Source: Eutreptiella sp. 'Long Island Sound 2002' (taxonomy: Eukaryota; Euglenozoa; Euglenophyceae; Eutreptiales; Eutreptiaceae). Taken from it: a stretch of DNA of 64,000 bases. A program made the translations under genes and the position numbers. Below the pieces are notes generated by a model. It saw only the letters and a list, made by a program, of their open reading frames with translations, was not told the DNA's origin and did not search any database. The DNA is taken from NCBI GenBank assembly GCA_964036045.1, contig OZ038391.1, positions 43,535,621 to 43,599,620 on the forward strand. Reading direction: 5' to 3'. Below, one piece after another: positions 32,855 through 42,254 of this stretch (positions are counted from its first letter, which is position 1; each line of letters begins with the position of its first letter).

Positions 32855-34588
32855 TCATGAGAGCGGTCCACCAAGGTGGGCAAGGATGTCAACGGTTTGG
32901 GTGAGATTCTGTTTCTGCAAGTAATCTCTCCAAACTTTGTTGTAGGACGGTAAGAAGGTTTCAACGGGTTCCTCGGTATCCCAATCTTTGGTATAACCCT
33001 CCCACCGCACCTTGAAGAGAAGTCTCTTGCGGTAAGTACGGTGACTTAATATTTTCTTGACATTATAGGTGTCCTCCTCAAACTGGGAGGGCACCCTAGC
33101 AACCTCCTCCGTGTAATTTAGAGGCACGGGGGAGCGAGGGGAGTTGACCGTTTTCATTAAACAATCAACGTGGACGTCAACTAACCTCCGTTGGTCCACT
33201 TGAATAACATAGAGGTCGTGCGCTTTCTTGGCCACAACCTCATAGGGCCCATCCCAATAGGGACAAGTCTTATCGCCAAGATTTTTGCGTTGGCGACGGA
33301 CCCATACGCGGTCCCCTTTTGAGAAATTGGGGGACATCCTCCTACTCTTATTATACTTACGAGCCATTGTCTCTTGCACTTGAATCATAGCCCTCCGTGC
33401 AAGAGCAATAAGCTCCTCACGCCGTTGGAAGTAGTGAGCGGCGTCTTGGGCCACCCCCTTAGGCTCAGCAAGAGGAGGCCCCCTGGTACGGTTGTGTTTA
33501 CCAAACACAATCTCGTTAGGTGTATAACCTGAAGGACCTGTAGTCTCATGCCACGCTCGTACAACGGCGGGCAAAACCTCTACCCAATTAGTTTTCTTTT
33601 TCTTCAAGGTAATGGCTTTAGCAACGGCACGCCTTAGCTGCTTGCCAGTATTTTCGGCCTTGCCATTACCTTGGTGCCTACCCGCGAGACACATAGTCGA
33701 GCGGGCACCAATCTTAGAACAAAGGGTTTGGAAATATTGGCTCACAAATTGTGGCCCACGGTCGGAGCATATTTCACGAGGGGCTCCGAACCTATCCACC
33801 CAGCGCTCCATTACCAAATGGGCCGCTCTTCTCCCCGTTAGCCCTTCATCCTTGTCTTCATGACGGGGTTTAGGAATAGGGATCGCGATGAGGTAGCCGG
33901 AAAGCCGGCATACACATAGGAGCATTCGGTCATACACCTCTCCATCGTGGGAGGTGGAAGGGTAGTGAAACACATCAAGCGCTATGGAGTCCATGGGCTC
34001 CATAGGTATAGGCATAGGGGTCATGTACCCTTGCTTGCGCTTGGTGTCATGCGTGTGAATGGCACATGAGGGACACGTTTGACATTGCAGTTCCACTGCT
34101 TTGTACAACCCCTCACCTTCCACGCCATGGTTAATTTCTTTCCAGTGTTTTTCCACACTGGAGGTAGTTAAGTGAAATGCATCATGGTATTCGGCTACCA
34201 AACGATGCACTAGCGGCGTAGGAACACACCACCGTCCATTACGGACGAGCTTGTTATCCACCAACCTCACTCCATCTTGGAAGCTCCCATTCAAGGCATC
34301 TTGCCACATTTGTTTGTAGCGTTGACAATTTGGGTAGTGTTTAGCCCAATTTATCTCAAAAACATTGGGAGCATCCTCCCCATGTATAGGAGTTGCTTTC
34401 TTGTGGGACTTCCAAGATTTTTTTATCTTGACAATTCGCTCCAGTCTCCGAAGCTTTCTCTTTTGCTTCGCCCCCCCCCCCCACCGGAGGCGAAGCCAGA
34501 GGGGGTGGATCACACGCGGGTGCCCCTTGAGCCCGAGGCGCCGCTTTAGACCTAGTAACAACGGGCGCCACAACCGCCCTAAATACAA
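32855..34588 (-). pseudogene. Element B integrase and chromodomain
   Basis: Pol C-terminus in a third frame relative to gag and RT. The integrase zinc region shows EYHDAFH and CQTCPSCA. The core has Asp in ALDVFHYP, Asp in SDRGPQF and Glu in GNGKAENTGK. A basic C-terminal domain (FSKGDRVWVRRQRKN) and a chromodomain (YNVKKILSHRTYRKRLLF ... WEGYTKDWDTEEPVETF) follow. Catalytic residues look intact. The frame overlaps the RT frame between 34356 and 34588, so one indel separates them. The C12 tract at 34471-34482 (G12 on the coding strand) is the likeliest site; an A7 tract nearer the RT stop is the alternative. An assembly error in the homopolymer is possible. Confidence 0.88.
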
Positions 34589-37058
34589 GGGGGCGGGCGA
34601 GAAGTTCCTCCTTCTCGGCCGCCATCATGTCCCGCACATCCCCGGCCGCTAGGGCCGTCCCATGTATGGACACATCACCCAACGCCGGGTTAGCAGGGTA
34701 AGCCCAACGGGACAAGAAATCACCCACGGGGTTCACTGGCCCCGGAGTGTAAACCACATGGAGGTCGAATTTAGAGAACAATTCATGCCAACGTGCTTGG
34801 CGTGGAGAGGGACCCCCCACGGTTTTGAGGTCCTCCGTAGCCCAATTTTCAAGGCTACGGTGGTCCATACGGACCTCCACGCGCTTGTTCCCCACCCAAC
34901 CATGCCATTTTAAAAGCGCCGCCACTATGGCATAGCATTCTTTCTCCCGAGGGCTCCAATTCAATTGGCTGCCTGACAATTTGCGGGAGAAAAAGGCAAG
35001 GGGGCGTAGGGCACCATCGGGACCTTCCTGCTGTAGGGCCGCCCCCACCGCCCAATTACTAGCGTCCGGGGTGAGGACAAAGTCCTTATCCCAATCGGCT
35101 AGTTGGAGGGGAACAATATCCGTAATAGCACGCTTGAGCTTCAAAAAGGCCTCGTTAGCCGAAGCATTCCATGTTAGGCCTATCTTTTTGCCATTCTTAT
35201 GCTTAGGCAAATCCTTCAACATATTAATCAAAGGGGTAGCTATGGAGGCGTAGTGTTGGACATAGCCCGAATAATAGTTGGCGAGCCCCAAGAACCCCCG
35301 GAGCTCCCGAACATTATCCGGTTTGTCCCAACGCTCAAGCGCCAACATTTTCCCTGGCGCCGGCCGACGTGTGCCATTTTCCAACACATGGCCACAAAAC
35401 TCAACCGAACGAACAAAGAAATCGGTTTTGCTAACCGAAGCAACCAACTCCTCTTTTCGTAGCCTATCCAACACGGCACGCACGTCGCGGTCGTGGTTAG
35501 CCAATAGCTCCTCCTCCGTCGCACCGGAGGAACCAATAATAATATCATCAATATATACGTCCGCACAATCCAAGCCCTGCAAAACATGGTCCATGACCCG
35601 TTGAAAAATAGCGGGCCCATTCTTGATACCCATAGGCATAACACGCCATTGGTATCGCTTACCCGCCAAATTCATGGCGGTCTTAGCCCGGGAGTCAGGG
35701 TGAAGGGGAATTTGATGAAACCCTTTACTCAAGTCCACAATAGTGAAAATCTTGTGTTTGGATTGATTTTCCAACATGTTTTCTATGAGGGGGAGGGGGT
35801 GTGCGTCGGGCAAGGTAGCCTCATTAAGTTGGCGGTAGTCCACCACGAGGCGCCATTTTCCTTTCTCTTTCTTGGGCACAACGAAACCGTTGGACGCCCA
35901 TTCGGAGGCAGGGCACGGCTCAATCCAGCCACGAGCCAAAAAGTCCTCCACTATTTCTTGCTCCGCCGCGGCACGCTCCCCCACCAACCGTATAGGTTTC
36001 ACGGACTTGGGTTTGGCGTTCGGGTATAGGTCAAGTTTAGCAAACCCCAACCGCTCCGTACCACGGACCTTAGGGTGTTCCTGGCCCGGACGGAGACGAA
36101 CCTCCCCACTAAAAACATCCCGCTCATAGTCCGCGAGGATGCGCCTCCTCATGAGCTCCACCTCCGGAGACACAATAGGCTCTTGGGTGGTGACAACGCC
36201 ACCCACACGAGAAGCCGCCAACAATCGTGTGGCGCCTTTACGTTTTCGGTAACGCTTAACGGTAGTGGCCCCCCCACCCAATAACTCTCGTTCAATTTTC
36301 GCAATGCGTGAACGCACGCATTCTTGTGCCTCCAAATCTTCGGGGGTAGGGTCAAGAGTAACGGGCGCGAGGAGTTTTTTATGGGTCGCCTGATATGTGA
36401 GGGTGCGCACCGAAGCCAAATGGTTAGGCACCCTTTCATCCTCCGACTCTTCCTCCGAGGTCATGCCCGGCTCGCCATCCGTGTTGGGGTTAGAGACGGC
36501 CGGTGCCAAAACGGAGGCCACATGACATTTAGTGGCCGCCAAATTTTCCTCCGCAATACCACCGTCCACGTATAGCGCCACCGTGGACCAACCCCGTTGA
36601 GGAAGGGGCGTGAGGTGGTCATTCTGATAGAGACAGGCTTTAGTCTCTGGCCCAGGAAGGTGGTACCCTTGCAAAGTAATTTCCATAAGGGGTTTCCACC
36701 ACTCCCTATGTGTCCACTTCGGCCCTACGACGATGGCTCGTAGTTTTTCTTGCCGAATTTTCCGAACACAATCGGAATACCGATGATAGGGAGGGCACAT
36801 CCAATACAATTTGGAGGGGTCCGCGGGAGTGGAAAAGAAATCTTCAAGCGGCGAAACCCAACGGGTAGCCTGGGCCATACCCGGGACCCTATTGAAGGCG
36901 TCCACGTCGGGGTTTTTGCCAAATTGTTTTTTTGACACGTGCGGCCCAATATGGCGTGAGGCCATTGTCAGACTGGGTCCACATGGACCCATCACGCCGC
37001 GTAGGTAGAACATCACGGGCAAGGGCTTCGGGAGCAAATTCAACGAGCTCCAAAGCAC
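34356..37058 (-). pseudogene. Element B Dam-like domain, RT and RNase H
   Basis: The real frame enters at the A7 tract 36927-36933, where the upstream protease frame crosses over. First comes a methyltransferase-like module: NPDVDAF, then KLYWMCPPYHRYSD (CPPY codons near 36786-36797), then AIVVGPKWTHREWW. RT follows with WASNGFVVPKKEKGKW, FTIVDLSKGFHQIPL and the canonical YIDD in CADVYIDDIIIGSS. RNase H has TPDASNWAVGAAL, REKECYAIVAAL and MDHRSLENW. The chain ends in a Gly/Pro-rich linker and leaves frame before integrase. Domain order matches element A, but sequences are quite different, so this is a separate lineage. Confidence 0.88.
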
Positions 37059-37833
37059 AAGCCCGGTCCTGTACGGGGGCCACGGAGGAAGCGGTCAAGG
37101 CATAGGATATGTGTTTCTCAGCCTCAACACGGTTAGGCGGTTCGCCACCAGGGGGCGTAACCACAATGGCCGGGGCAGGGTGCGTAGGAGTGACCGCCCC
37201 AATGACTGGAACGGTTAGGCCCCACACGGACTGACGTGACACCTTACCATGAATGGGTTTCACCAAAAATGGTTTGCCGGTTCGTGGAGCCTCACGGAAG
37301 TCCTCAATCCAAAAACAGGGGTGCACTGGATGGTGAGAGTACAAACAATTGAAACGGGCAAAATGGCTCACACAATGTTCGTAACCCCATGGGTGCCCCA
37401 AAACCATATCCCAAGGTAAATTCGGGACAAGGTACGGGGACACGCCATACTGGGCAACACGAGGAAGTGAAACACTACCATCCACAACCCCCGTAAATTG
37501 AATTTTGACGTCTATTTGCTCGTCCCCCCCCGGCAAAGGCGTCTCATTATCGGCTTGGAGTAGGCGCCTCCGTTGGGGGGATTCATATTTTTCGGAGATT
37601 TGGTCTCCAAAAACATTGGGGTTGGCCAAAGCGACCGCTTGGCACCCAAAATCCACCAAAACACGGAGGGCCTTGCGTTCTCCATTGGGCAAAACAACCT
37701 GAACGGAAAGTTCGGTTTGAATCTCACTAGTCACTATATGCCCCTTCATGACTCTCGATGGAACGAGAGCCACGGTAGTGTCACAGGGGTGCCCGAGGTT
37801 TTCTTCTTTCGAAGGGGGCGCCTCTGGGCACTC
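36889..37833 (-). pseudogene. Element B aspartic protease region
   Basis: Same frame as gag, open from the TAG at 37834-37836. The protease core reads RVLVDFGCQAVALA, so the active site is Asp-Phe-Gly instead of Asp-Thr/Ser-Gly (Asp codon 37651-37653). The later MVLGHPWGY matches the second conserved loop. After QSDNGLTPYWAARVKK the frame runs into a stop, while the plus-one frame continues the alignment with element A (NGLTPYW / YGMAPQV, then PDVDAF / PETDVF). A six-A tract would keep the frame; seven are present. Confidence 0.82.
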
Positions 37834-37836
37834 CTA
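37789..37836 (-). promoter_or_regulatory. Element B gag-pol amber stop with stem-loop
   Basis: TAG at 37834-37836 separates gag from an open same-frame protease. Two bases downstream, GTGCCC-A-GAGG (37821-37831) pairs fully with CCTCGGGCAC (37789-37798), giving ten pairs with one bulged A and a 22-base loop. A comparable layout in element A supports readthrough as a shared strategy. Confidence 0.6.
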
Positions 37837-40800
37837 CCAACGTCCGCGCCCGTTCGGCGCTCCCTTGCCTCCTTTATCACCCTTGCCGCCGCCACCCTTA
37901 TAACCACCACCACCCTTATCACCACCGCCACCCTTATCGCCACCCTTAGGCTTACCACCTTTAGACTTACCCGCAATGTTCCATTGAGTGTCATTGCACG
38001 GAGAATTAGGCTTACACGTCCAAAGGGTGGTATTGGTGGCACCCCAATCAATCCAAGACATGTCCATCTCCGTTTGTTTACGTGTTTTCCAATGTTTGGA
38101 ACACGGAACCCAAAAAGTAGGTGGCGGTTTAGCCCCGGGGTCGACGGGTTTCTTCGCCGGAGGTTTAGAGTGACCCACGGCGTTGACGGAGGTGTCAGCG
38201 GGTTCGGAGGTGTCAGGGTCCGCCGTAGCCTCCGCATTAACCGCATTCACCGCGGTTTTATGGTGAGAAGGGCGATGAGTGTACGTCACCGTCGTCTTGT
38301 CTCCTTTATTGAGGCGTTCGAGAGCTTCCCTCTCCGACACGCTTTTATGGGCAAGGGCGTAGATTTCCGCAGGCTTCAAACGAGGCCTACGTTGCTCCAC
38401 TTTCATAGTGTAGCCGCGTGTGTGAGGTGTGTTGTTGAGTTTCAAGATCCACTCCTGGAGAGCTGGGTCTTTGCAGTCAACTATCACCCCCGGCCCCGAA
38501 TAGGAAACAATCTCAGGAACCGTAGTGCAAGCTTGAGCGCTATATTTCCTGAGTTCTTTTTCGAATGGGGCGCGACCCGGCGAAGGGTCAAGGCCACTAA
38601 AATCCACCACATAGCTGTCTGGGCTATTCTTAGCCTCTTGCTTGACGACCTTCTCCTTGATCCACGGGAGCTTGCTTAGGAGCTGCTCCCGGATCACGTG
38701 GGGACGAGTCTCATTGCTCAGAGGCAACAAACGTTGCCAACGAGCATAGAAATCTTCAAGGTTGATGAGGGTCACTTGCCCTTTAACCACCCTGGGGGTG
38801 AGGGCTCGCCACCTTTCATCAGCCCTTGAGGGGTCATACTCGTGGAAACGTTGTTCCAAAAAGTCCCACAACTCTTTGAGGGTGGGGGCCGTGCGTGTGT
38901 GGTGGGTGGCCTCGGCAACCCGGGCGTTGATGATCGCCTTTAGCCATGGGGGCAAGGTACTCAAAATCATTTTTGCCTCGTTGGCTTTTCGGTACATGGG
39001 ATCACACCCCCCCAACCATTGTTGAAGCTTCGCCACCCACTCGTCGTAGCACTCTAGCTGCCCATTAAATTGCGGTTTAGGCATATCACTATCCTCCACC
39101 GCTTTGGTGTAACTATTTTGCACCATAGGCATTTGGTACGGGTGGTAAGCAGGGGGAGCCATGGTTGGGGGTGCACCTCCACTTGCACTTGGTGCAACCT
39201 TCACTGGAGAGACTGTACACGTATCCGTAGGATGAGAGGGTGTGTACGAAGGTTTCCCAGGGGAAGTGAAAACATTTTTCGTGAGGGGATTAATGTTCCC
39301 CAACGAAGAGGTGTTCTCCTCTTCATTGGCCCACGGGGCCGTAGGCTCCGTGGGGTGTTCTTCGCCCTTAGGCGTCGCCCTCCACTCGGGAACAGCACGT
39401 TCCTTCTGCTTTTCGGCGATTCCCCTCCACGATGTAGGTTCTTGGGGGTGGGGGTGTTCGTGGTGTTCTTCCCCCCCCCTCGGCCACCCCGAATCCGGAC
39501 AAGCGTTCGGATGGTAGATGCAATCGTGGGATGGGTGGACGGAGAAAGGAAGGACACACCCACCACCGGATGAACCGGATGGCGCGCCCATGGGCGCCGT
39601 AGGCGCCGCCGGTGTAGGATCAGGAACGGGCGGAGGCGCCGATGGCGGGGGTAGGACCACCGTAACGGGTTCCGCAGGCGTGGAGTACCAGTGGTCCCAC
39701 GCATCGATCCTAGATGCAATGGCGGCGTAACGTGTAGCGAGCGACTCCACTGCGCTAAAGCACTTAGCCGTGTGGCCGTTGGACATCTTAAGATGATCTG
39801 CCACGCTAGCCTCCACCACCTTAGAAATCCGGCGGTAGCCCTGAACCGCCGCGTCAAATTTAGCCAATGTAGACAAGATTTGGGTCATCCGGTCCCCGTA
39901 GGACTGACTGATGCCCACGGTAGAGGCTACTGCCTGAGAAAGTTCCTGATGGGATCGCTGCAACTCCGGATTCTGATTTCGCAGGTCCCTCACCTGTGCC
40001 ATCAGAGATTGGATGCACGTTTCGTAGTGCATCACACACCGGGGACAGCCACAGGTGTGCTGTAGGTCTTCCTCCCCCCGTGTAGGAGTGGGGCCCCCAG
40101 AATGTCGAAAAGATGGACCCCCCCCTCCACGAGGAGGAGATGACCCACCACCGCCCCCCCCAGCAGCCCCCCGTGCCACGGAGGGACCAGAGGGCCCCCC
40201 CGCAGGGCGAGACGGGGGTGTGGGGCGCGCAGCAACAGGCGCTGGCGCCCCCCCACTAGAGGGATGTCCCCCCCCCGAACCCCCACCACTAGATGGCCGA
40301 ACCAGGTGCGGGATTCCTTGCACGTGCTCGATGTAAGCCACCTGGCGGTGGCGGGGTGACGGCGGAGGGGGAACATGACCAACAGTATTCGGTCGCGGCG
40401 GTGGGGGTGGGGAATCGTCCACCACAATATACTGTGGTGACTCATGAACCACCATAGGTGATCGAGTTCTCGGATGGGAAGCAAAAACAGGCTCCGATCC
40501 CGTTGCAACCTCTGGATCCCCCCCCCAATTGGGCAGTTGGGGGTCCTCCGTAGGAGATGTATTTGTGGGGGGAGAGACCAAATTTATTGGGAGGGTTGCT
40601 GAACCTCCCTCCACCTGATTCCCTCCCCCCCAGCACAGATTGTTGACCTTTGGCATTGCCGGAGAATCATCCACTAGGGATGGACGATCTTTCGTGCCAC
40701 TCATAGGCACCGGAGATGTAGTACCGGCCCGGTCCTCCGTAGGCTCCGGAGATTCCACGACAAGACACGGGCGGTTTTTGACGCCGCTCATAGGCACCGG

Positions 40801-41985
40801 GGACACTTCCACAGCAATGAACTGAGGGGCCGGAGAGTCCTCCACCGTGATGTAGTGGGGGGCCGGGGATTCTTCCACACGCATGGGGCGATCCCTGGTC
40901 CCTGACATAGGTTCAGGAGGTGCAGGCGACGAGGCAACGGAAATAGGGGAATGATGGAGTTCATGACGTTCCAACACTCCAATCTCCTCCTCCTCATCGT
41001 CGTTCCACTGCTCCACCGCCAGGGGGAACCACTGGTCACACTCATCCTCCTCGATTTGCGTGGGGGATTCCTCGATGATCGTAGGATTTAGCCTGGATCC
41101 GCTCGGGGGATTGGGATACGCTCCCAAGGCAGGAGATTCCTCCACCAGGGAGGGAAACCGCCGCGATCCACTCATTGGAGTGGGCGACGATTCCACCACA
41201 GTGGGGTTCTGCCTAGTCCCCGACAGGGCTTGCTGGATCAGGGCCACGGCCTCTCGAGCCGGACCCAGATGGCCATGGGGATCAGGCGTGAGCGCGAGGA
41301 CTCGACGGTTTTCAGCGTCGAGTTGGTCAACAATGGGGCTGATGGGCCCTGCCGCAAACAGGTTTTCTCTGACCTGAGGCTCTGGCAACCCCCCTAGCGA
41401 CGGAGGAGTGCCAGAGTCGACCACGATAGGCCCCATTGGCGAAGCCATCGTACCCCAGTCGGCAGCGCGTGAGGGCGCAGCGTTCGTACGCTCGATCACC
41501 CCAGTAGATTGGTCGATTACTGCCCGATTCTCGGCGCTAGTAACGGTTCCCGAGCCCATAATAGGCGATTGTGGTCCTCTTATCGCTCTCTGAGGGTGGC
41601 CGTCTATTTCCCCCCCAACCATCCCAGGTACACCAGCTGGATTTCGAGGATGGGGGGCCCCGATGGGAACATTCGGGGATTTCGGAAACTTAGGATTTGT
41701 AGCCACTTGGGGCTTGGCCCGTTTTTGCGGCCCCTGCCCGGTCGATGGGGTCAGGGCCGAGGAGGTCCTGAGAGTGGGGACCTGGACACCCTCAGCTATC
41801 CCTCCCGGGGAAGAGATTTTAACTTGAATTTGGTCCACGATGTCTTGGACCAATCGCTTTCCGCGATGCCAAACGCCCAACAGAGACGAAAAATTTTCAC
41901 CTCTGCTACCATGAAACCAGACCGGGTGGTCAGGAGCAGAGGTCGCAGTGGCATGGGCAGCAACATTGCTTGGCACCGAAGACAT
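37834..41985 (-). CDS. gag: Element B Gag
   Basis: 1,383-residue structural protein, large for the family. The start ATG lies inside the 5' LTR, and codons 25-29 (HGSRG) are encoded by LTR end plus primer site. Residues about 255-442 hold six copies of a motif like MSGTRDRPMRVEESP at irregular spacing. A long Pro/Gly/Ser-rich region follows. A coiled segment begins near residue 690 (DLRNQNPELQRSHQELSQAV). The capsid-type region carries PQFNGQLECYDEWVAKLQQW and WLKAIINARVAEATHH. No CCHC knuckle is seen; the end is a Gly/Lys/Asp repeat (GGDKGGGGDKGGGGYKGGGG) that probably binds RNA. A later in-frame Met could serve as a start if transcription begins further downstream. Confidence 0.85.
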   Translation of the reverse strand: MSSVPSNVAAHATATSAPDHPVWFHGSRGENFSSLLGVWHRGKRLVQDIVDQIQVKISSPGGIAEGVQVPTLRTSSALTPSTGQGPQKRAKPQVATNPKFPKSPNVPIGAPHPRNPAGVPGMVGGEIDGHPQRAIRGPQSPIMGSGTVTSAENRAVIDQSTGVIERTNAAPSRAADWGTMASPMGPIVVDSGTPPSLGGLPEPQVRENLFAAGPISPIVDQLDAENRRVLALTPDPHGHLGPAREAVALIQQALSGTRQNPTVVESSPTPMSGSRRFPSLVEESPALGAYPNPPSGSRLNPTIIEESPTQIEEDECDQWFPLAVEQWNDDEEEEIGVLERHELHHSPISVASSPAPPEPMSGTRDRPMRVEESPAPHYITVEDSPAPQFIAVEVSPVPMSGVKNRPCLVVESPEPTEDRAGTTSPVPMSGTKDRPSLVDDSPAMPKVNNLCWGGGNQVEGGSATLPINLVSPPTNTSPTEDPQLPNWGGDPEVATGSEPVFASHPRTRSPMVVHESPQYIVVDDSPPPPPRPNTVGHVPPPPSPRHRQVAYIEHVQGIPHLVRPSSGGGSGGGHPSSGGAPAPVAARPTPPSRPAGGPSGPSVARGAAGGGGGGSSPPRGGGGPSFRHSGGPTPTRGEEDLQHTCGCPRCVMHYETCIQSLMAQVRDLRNQNPELQRSHQELSQAVASTVGISQSYGDRMTQILSTLAKFDAAVQGYRRISKVVEASVADHLKMSNGHTAKCFSAVESLATRYAAIASRIDAWDHWYSTPAEPVTVVLPPPSAPPPVPDPTPAAPTAPMGAPSGSSGGGCVLPFSVHPSHDCIYHPNACPDSGWPRGGEEHHEHPHPQEPTSWRGIAEKQKERAVPEWRATPKGEEHPTEPTAPWANEEENTSSLGNINPLTKNVFTSPGKPSYTPSHPTDTCTVSPVKVAPSASGGAPPTMAPPAYHPYQMPMVQNSYTKAVEDSDMPKPQFNGQLECYDEWVAKLQQWLGGCDPMYRKANEAKMILSTLPPWLKAIINARVAEATHHTRTAPTLKELWDFLEQRFHEYDPSRADERWRALTPRVVKGQVTLINLEDFYARWQRLLPLSNETRPHVIREQLLSKLPWIKEKVVKQEAKNSPDSYVVDFSGLDPSPGRAPFEKELRKYSAQACTTVPEIVSYSGPGVIVDCKDPALQEWILKLNNTPHTRGYTMKVEQRRPRLKPAEIYALAHKSVSEREALERLNKGDKTTVTYTHRPSHHKTAVNAVNAEATADPDTSEPADTSVNAVGHSKPPAKKPVDPGAKPPPTFWVPCSKHWKTRKQTEMDMSWIDWGATNTTLWTCKPNSPCNDTQWNIAGKSKGGKPKGGDKGGGGDKGGGGYKGGGGKGDKGGKGAPNGRGRW
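41900..41911 (-). promoter_or_regulatory. Primer binding site, initiator tRNA-Met
   Basis: Coding-strand TGGTAGCAGAGG starts immediately after the 5' LTR end TTTCA. It is complementary to the 3' end (CCUCUGCUACCA) of animal-type initiator tRNA-Met, with twelve matches. This fixes the LTR boundary and the orientation. Confidence 0.85.
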
Positions 41986-42254
41986 AACGATAGTGTTGAC
42001 TGAATAGTATCCTGCAAACAGATATGGTACACATAGCCAATGAAATACCTGATATGCACATATGAGAAATCGACCCTATCATCCACTAATTGAATAACTA
42101 CTAAACATCCAAGATTGCCTTATCTATCCCACATCCTATGTTCCTAACAAGGAAATGGAATATGATATACCCTATCCCACATATATCCCATATATAGGGC
42201 CAAATAATGCTCCCTTAGGGGTAAAATGCCAGGGTAGGATTGTGACCTGCTTCA
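41912..42254 (-). repeat. Element B 5' LTR (343 bp)
   Basis: TGAAGCAGGTC...TCTGGTTTCA, flanked outside by CTGC. Compact LTR with a TATA-like CTATATATGG near its upstream third. The gag start codon lies 74 bases before its end. It also serves as the unoccupied version of the element A target site. Confidence 0.92.
42188..42198 (-). promoter_or_regulatory. Candidate TATA box of element B
   Basis: Minus-strand CCTATATATGG lies 57 bases inside the LTR and about 200 bases before the gag ATG, a plausible promoter position. The inference rests on motif and placement only. Confidence 0.4.

Larger units (their letters stand above)
16533..42254 (-). mobile_element. Element B, Ty3/gypsy retroelement split by element A
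   Basis: Complete outline on the minus strand. The 5' LTR is 41912-42254, the PBS 41900-41911, gag 41985-37834, pol 37833-32855 with two frame breaks, then a long tail, and a purine tract at 29531-29540. The 3' LTR lies in two pieces (29413-29530 and 16533-16746) because element A sits inside it. LTR ends are TGAAGCAGG...GGTTTCA. CTGC flanks both sides (16529-16532 and 42255-42258). Without element A it is about 13.1 kb. The two LTRs differ at about three aligned sites plus a small deletion at the A junction, so it is young but no longer able to encode an intact Pol. Confidence 0.9.

Noticed and set aside
37573-38679. 368-codon plus-strand frame
   Set aside because: Antisense of the Gly/Lys-rich Gag end and protease of element B; low-complexity Thr/Ile/Arg runs are the complement of that repeat.
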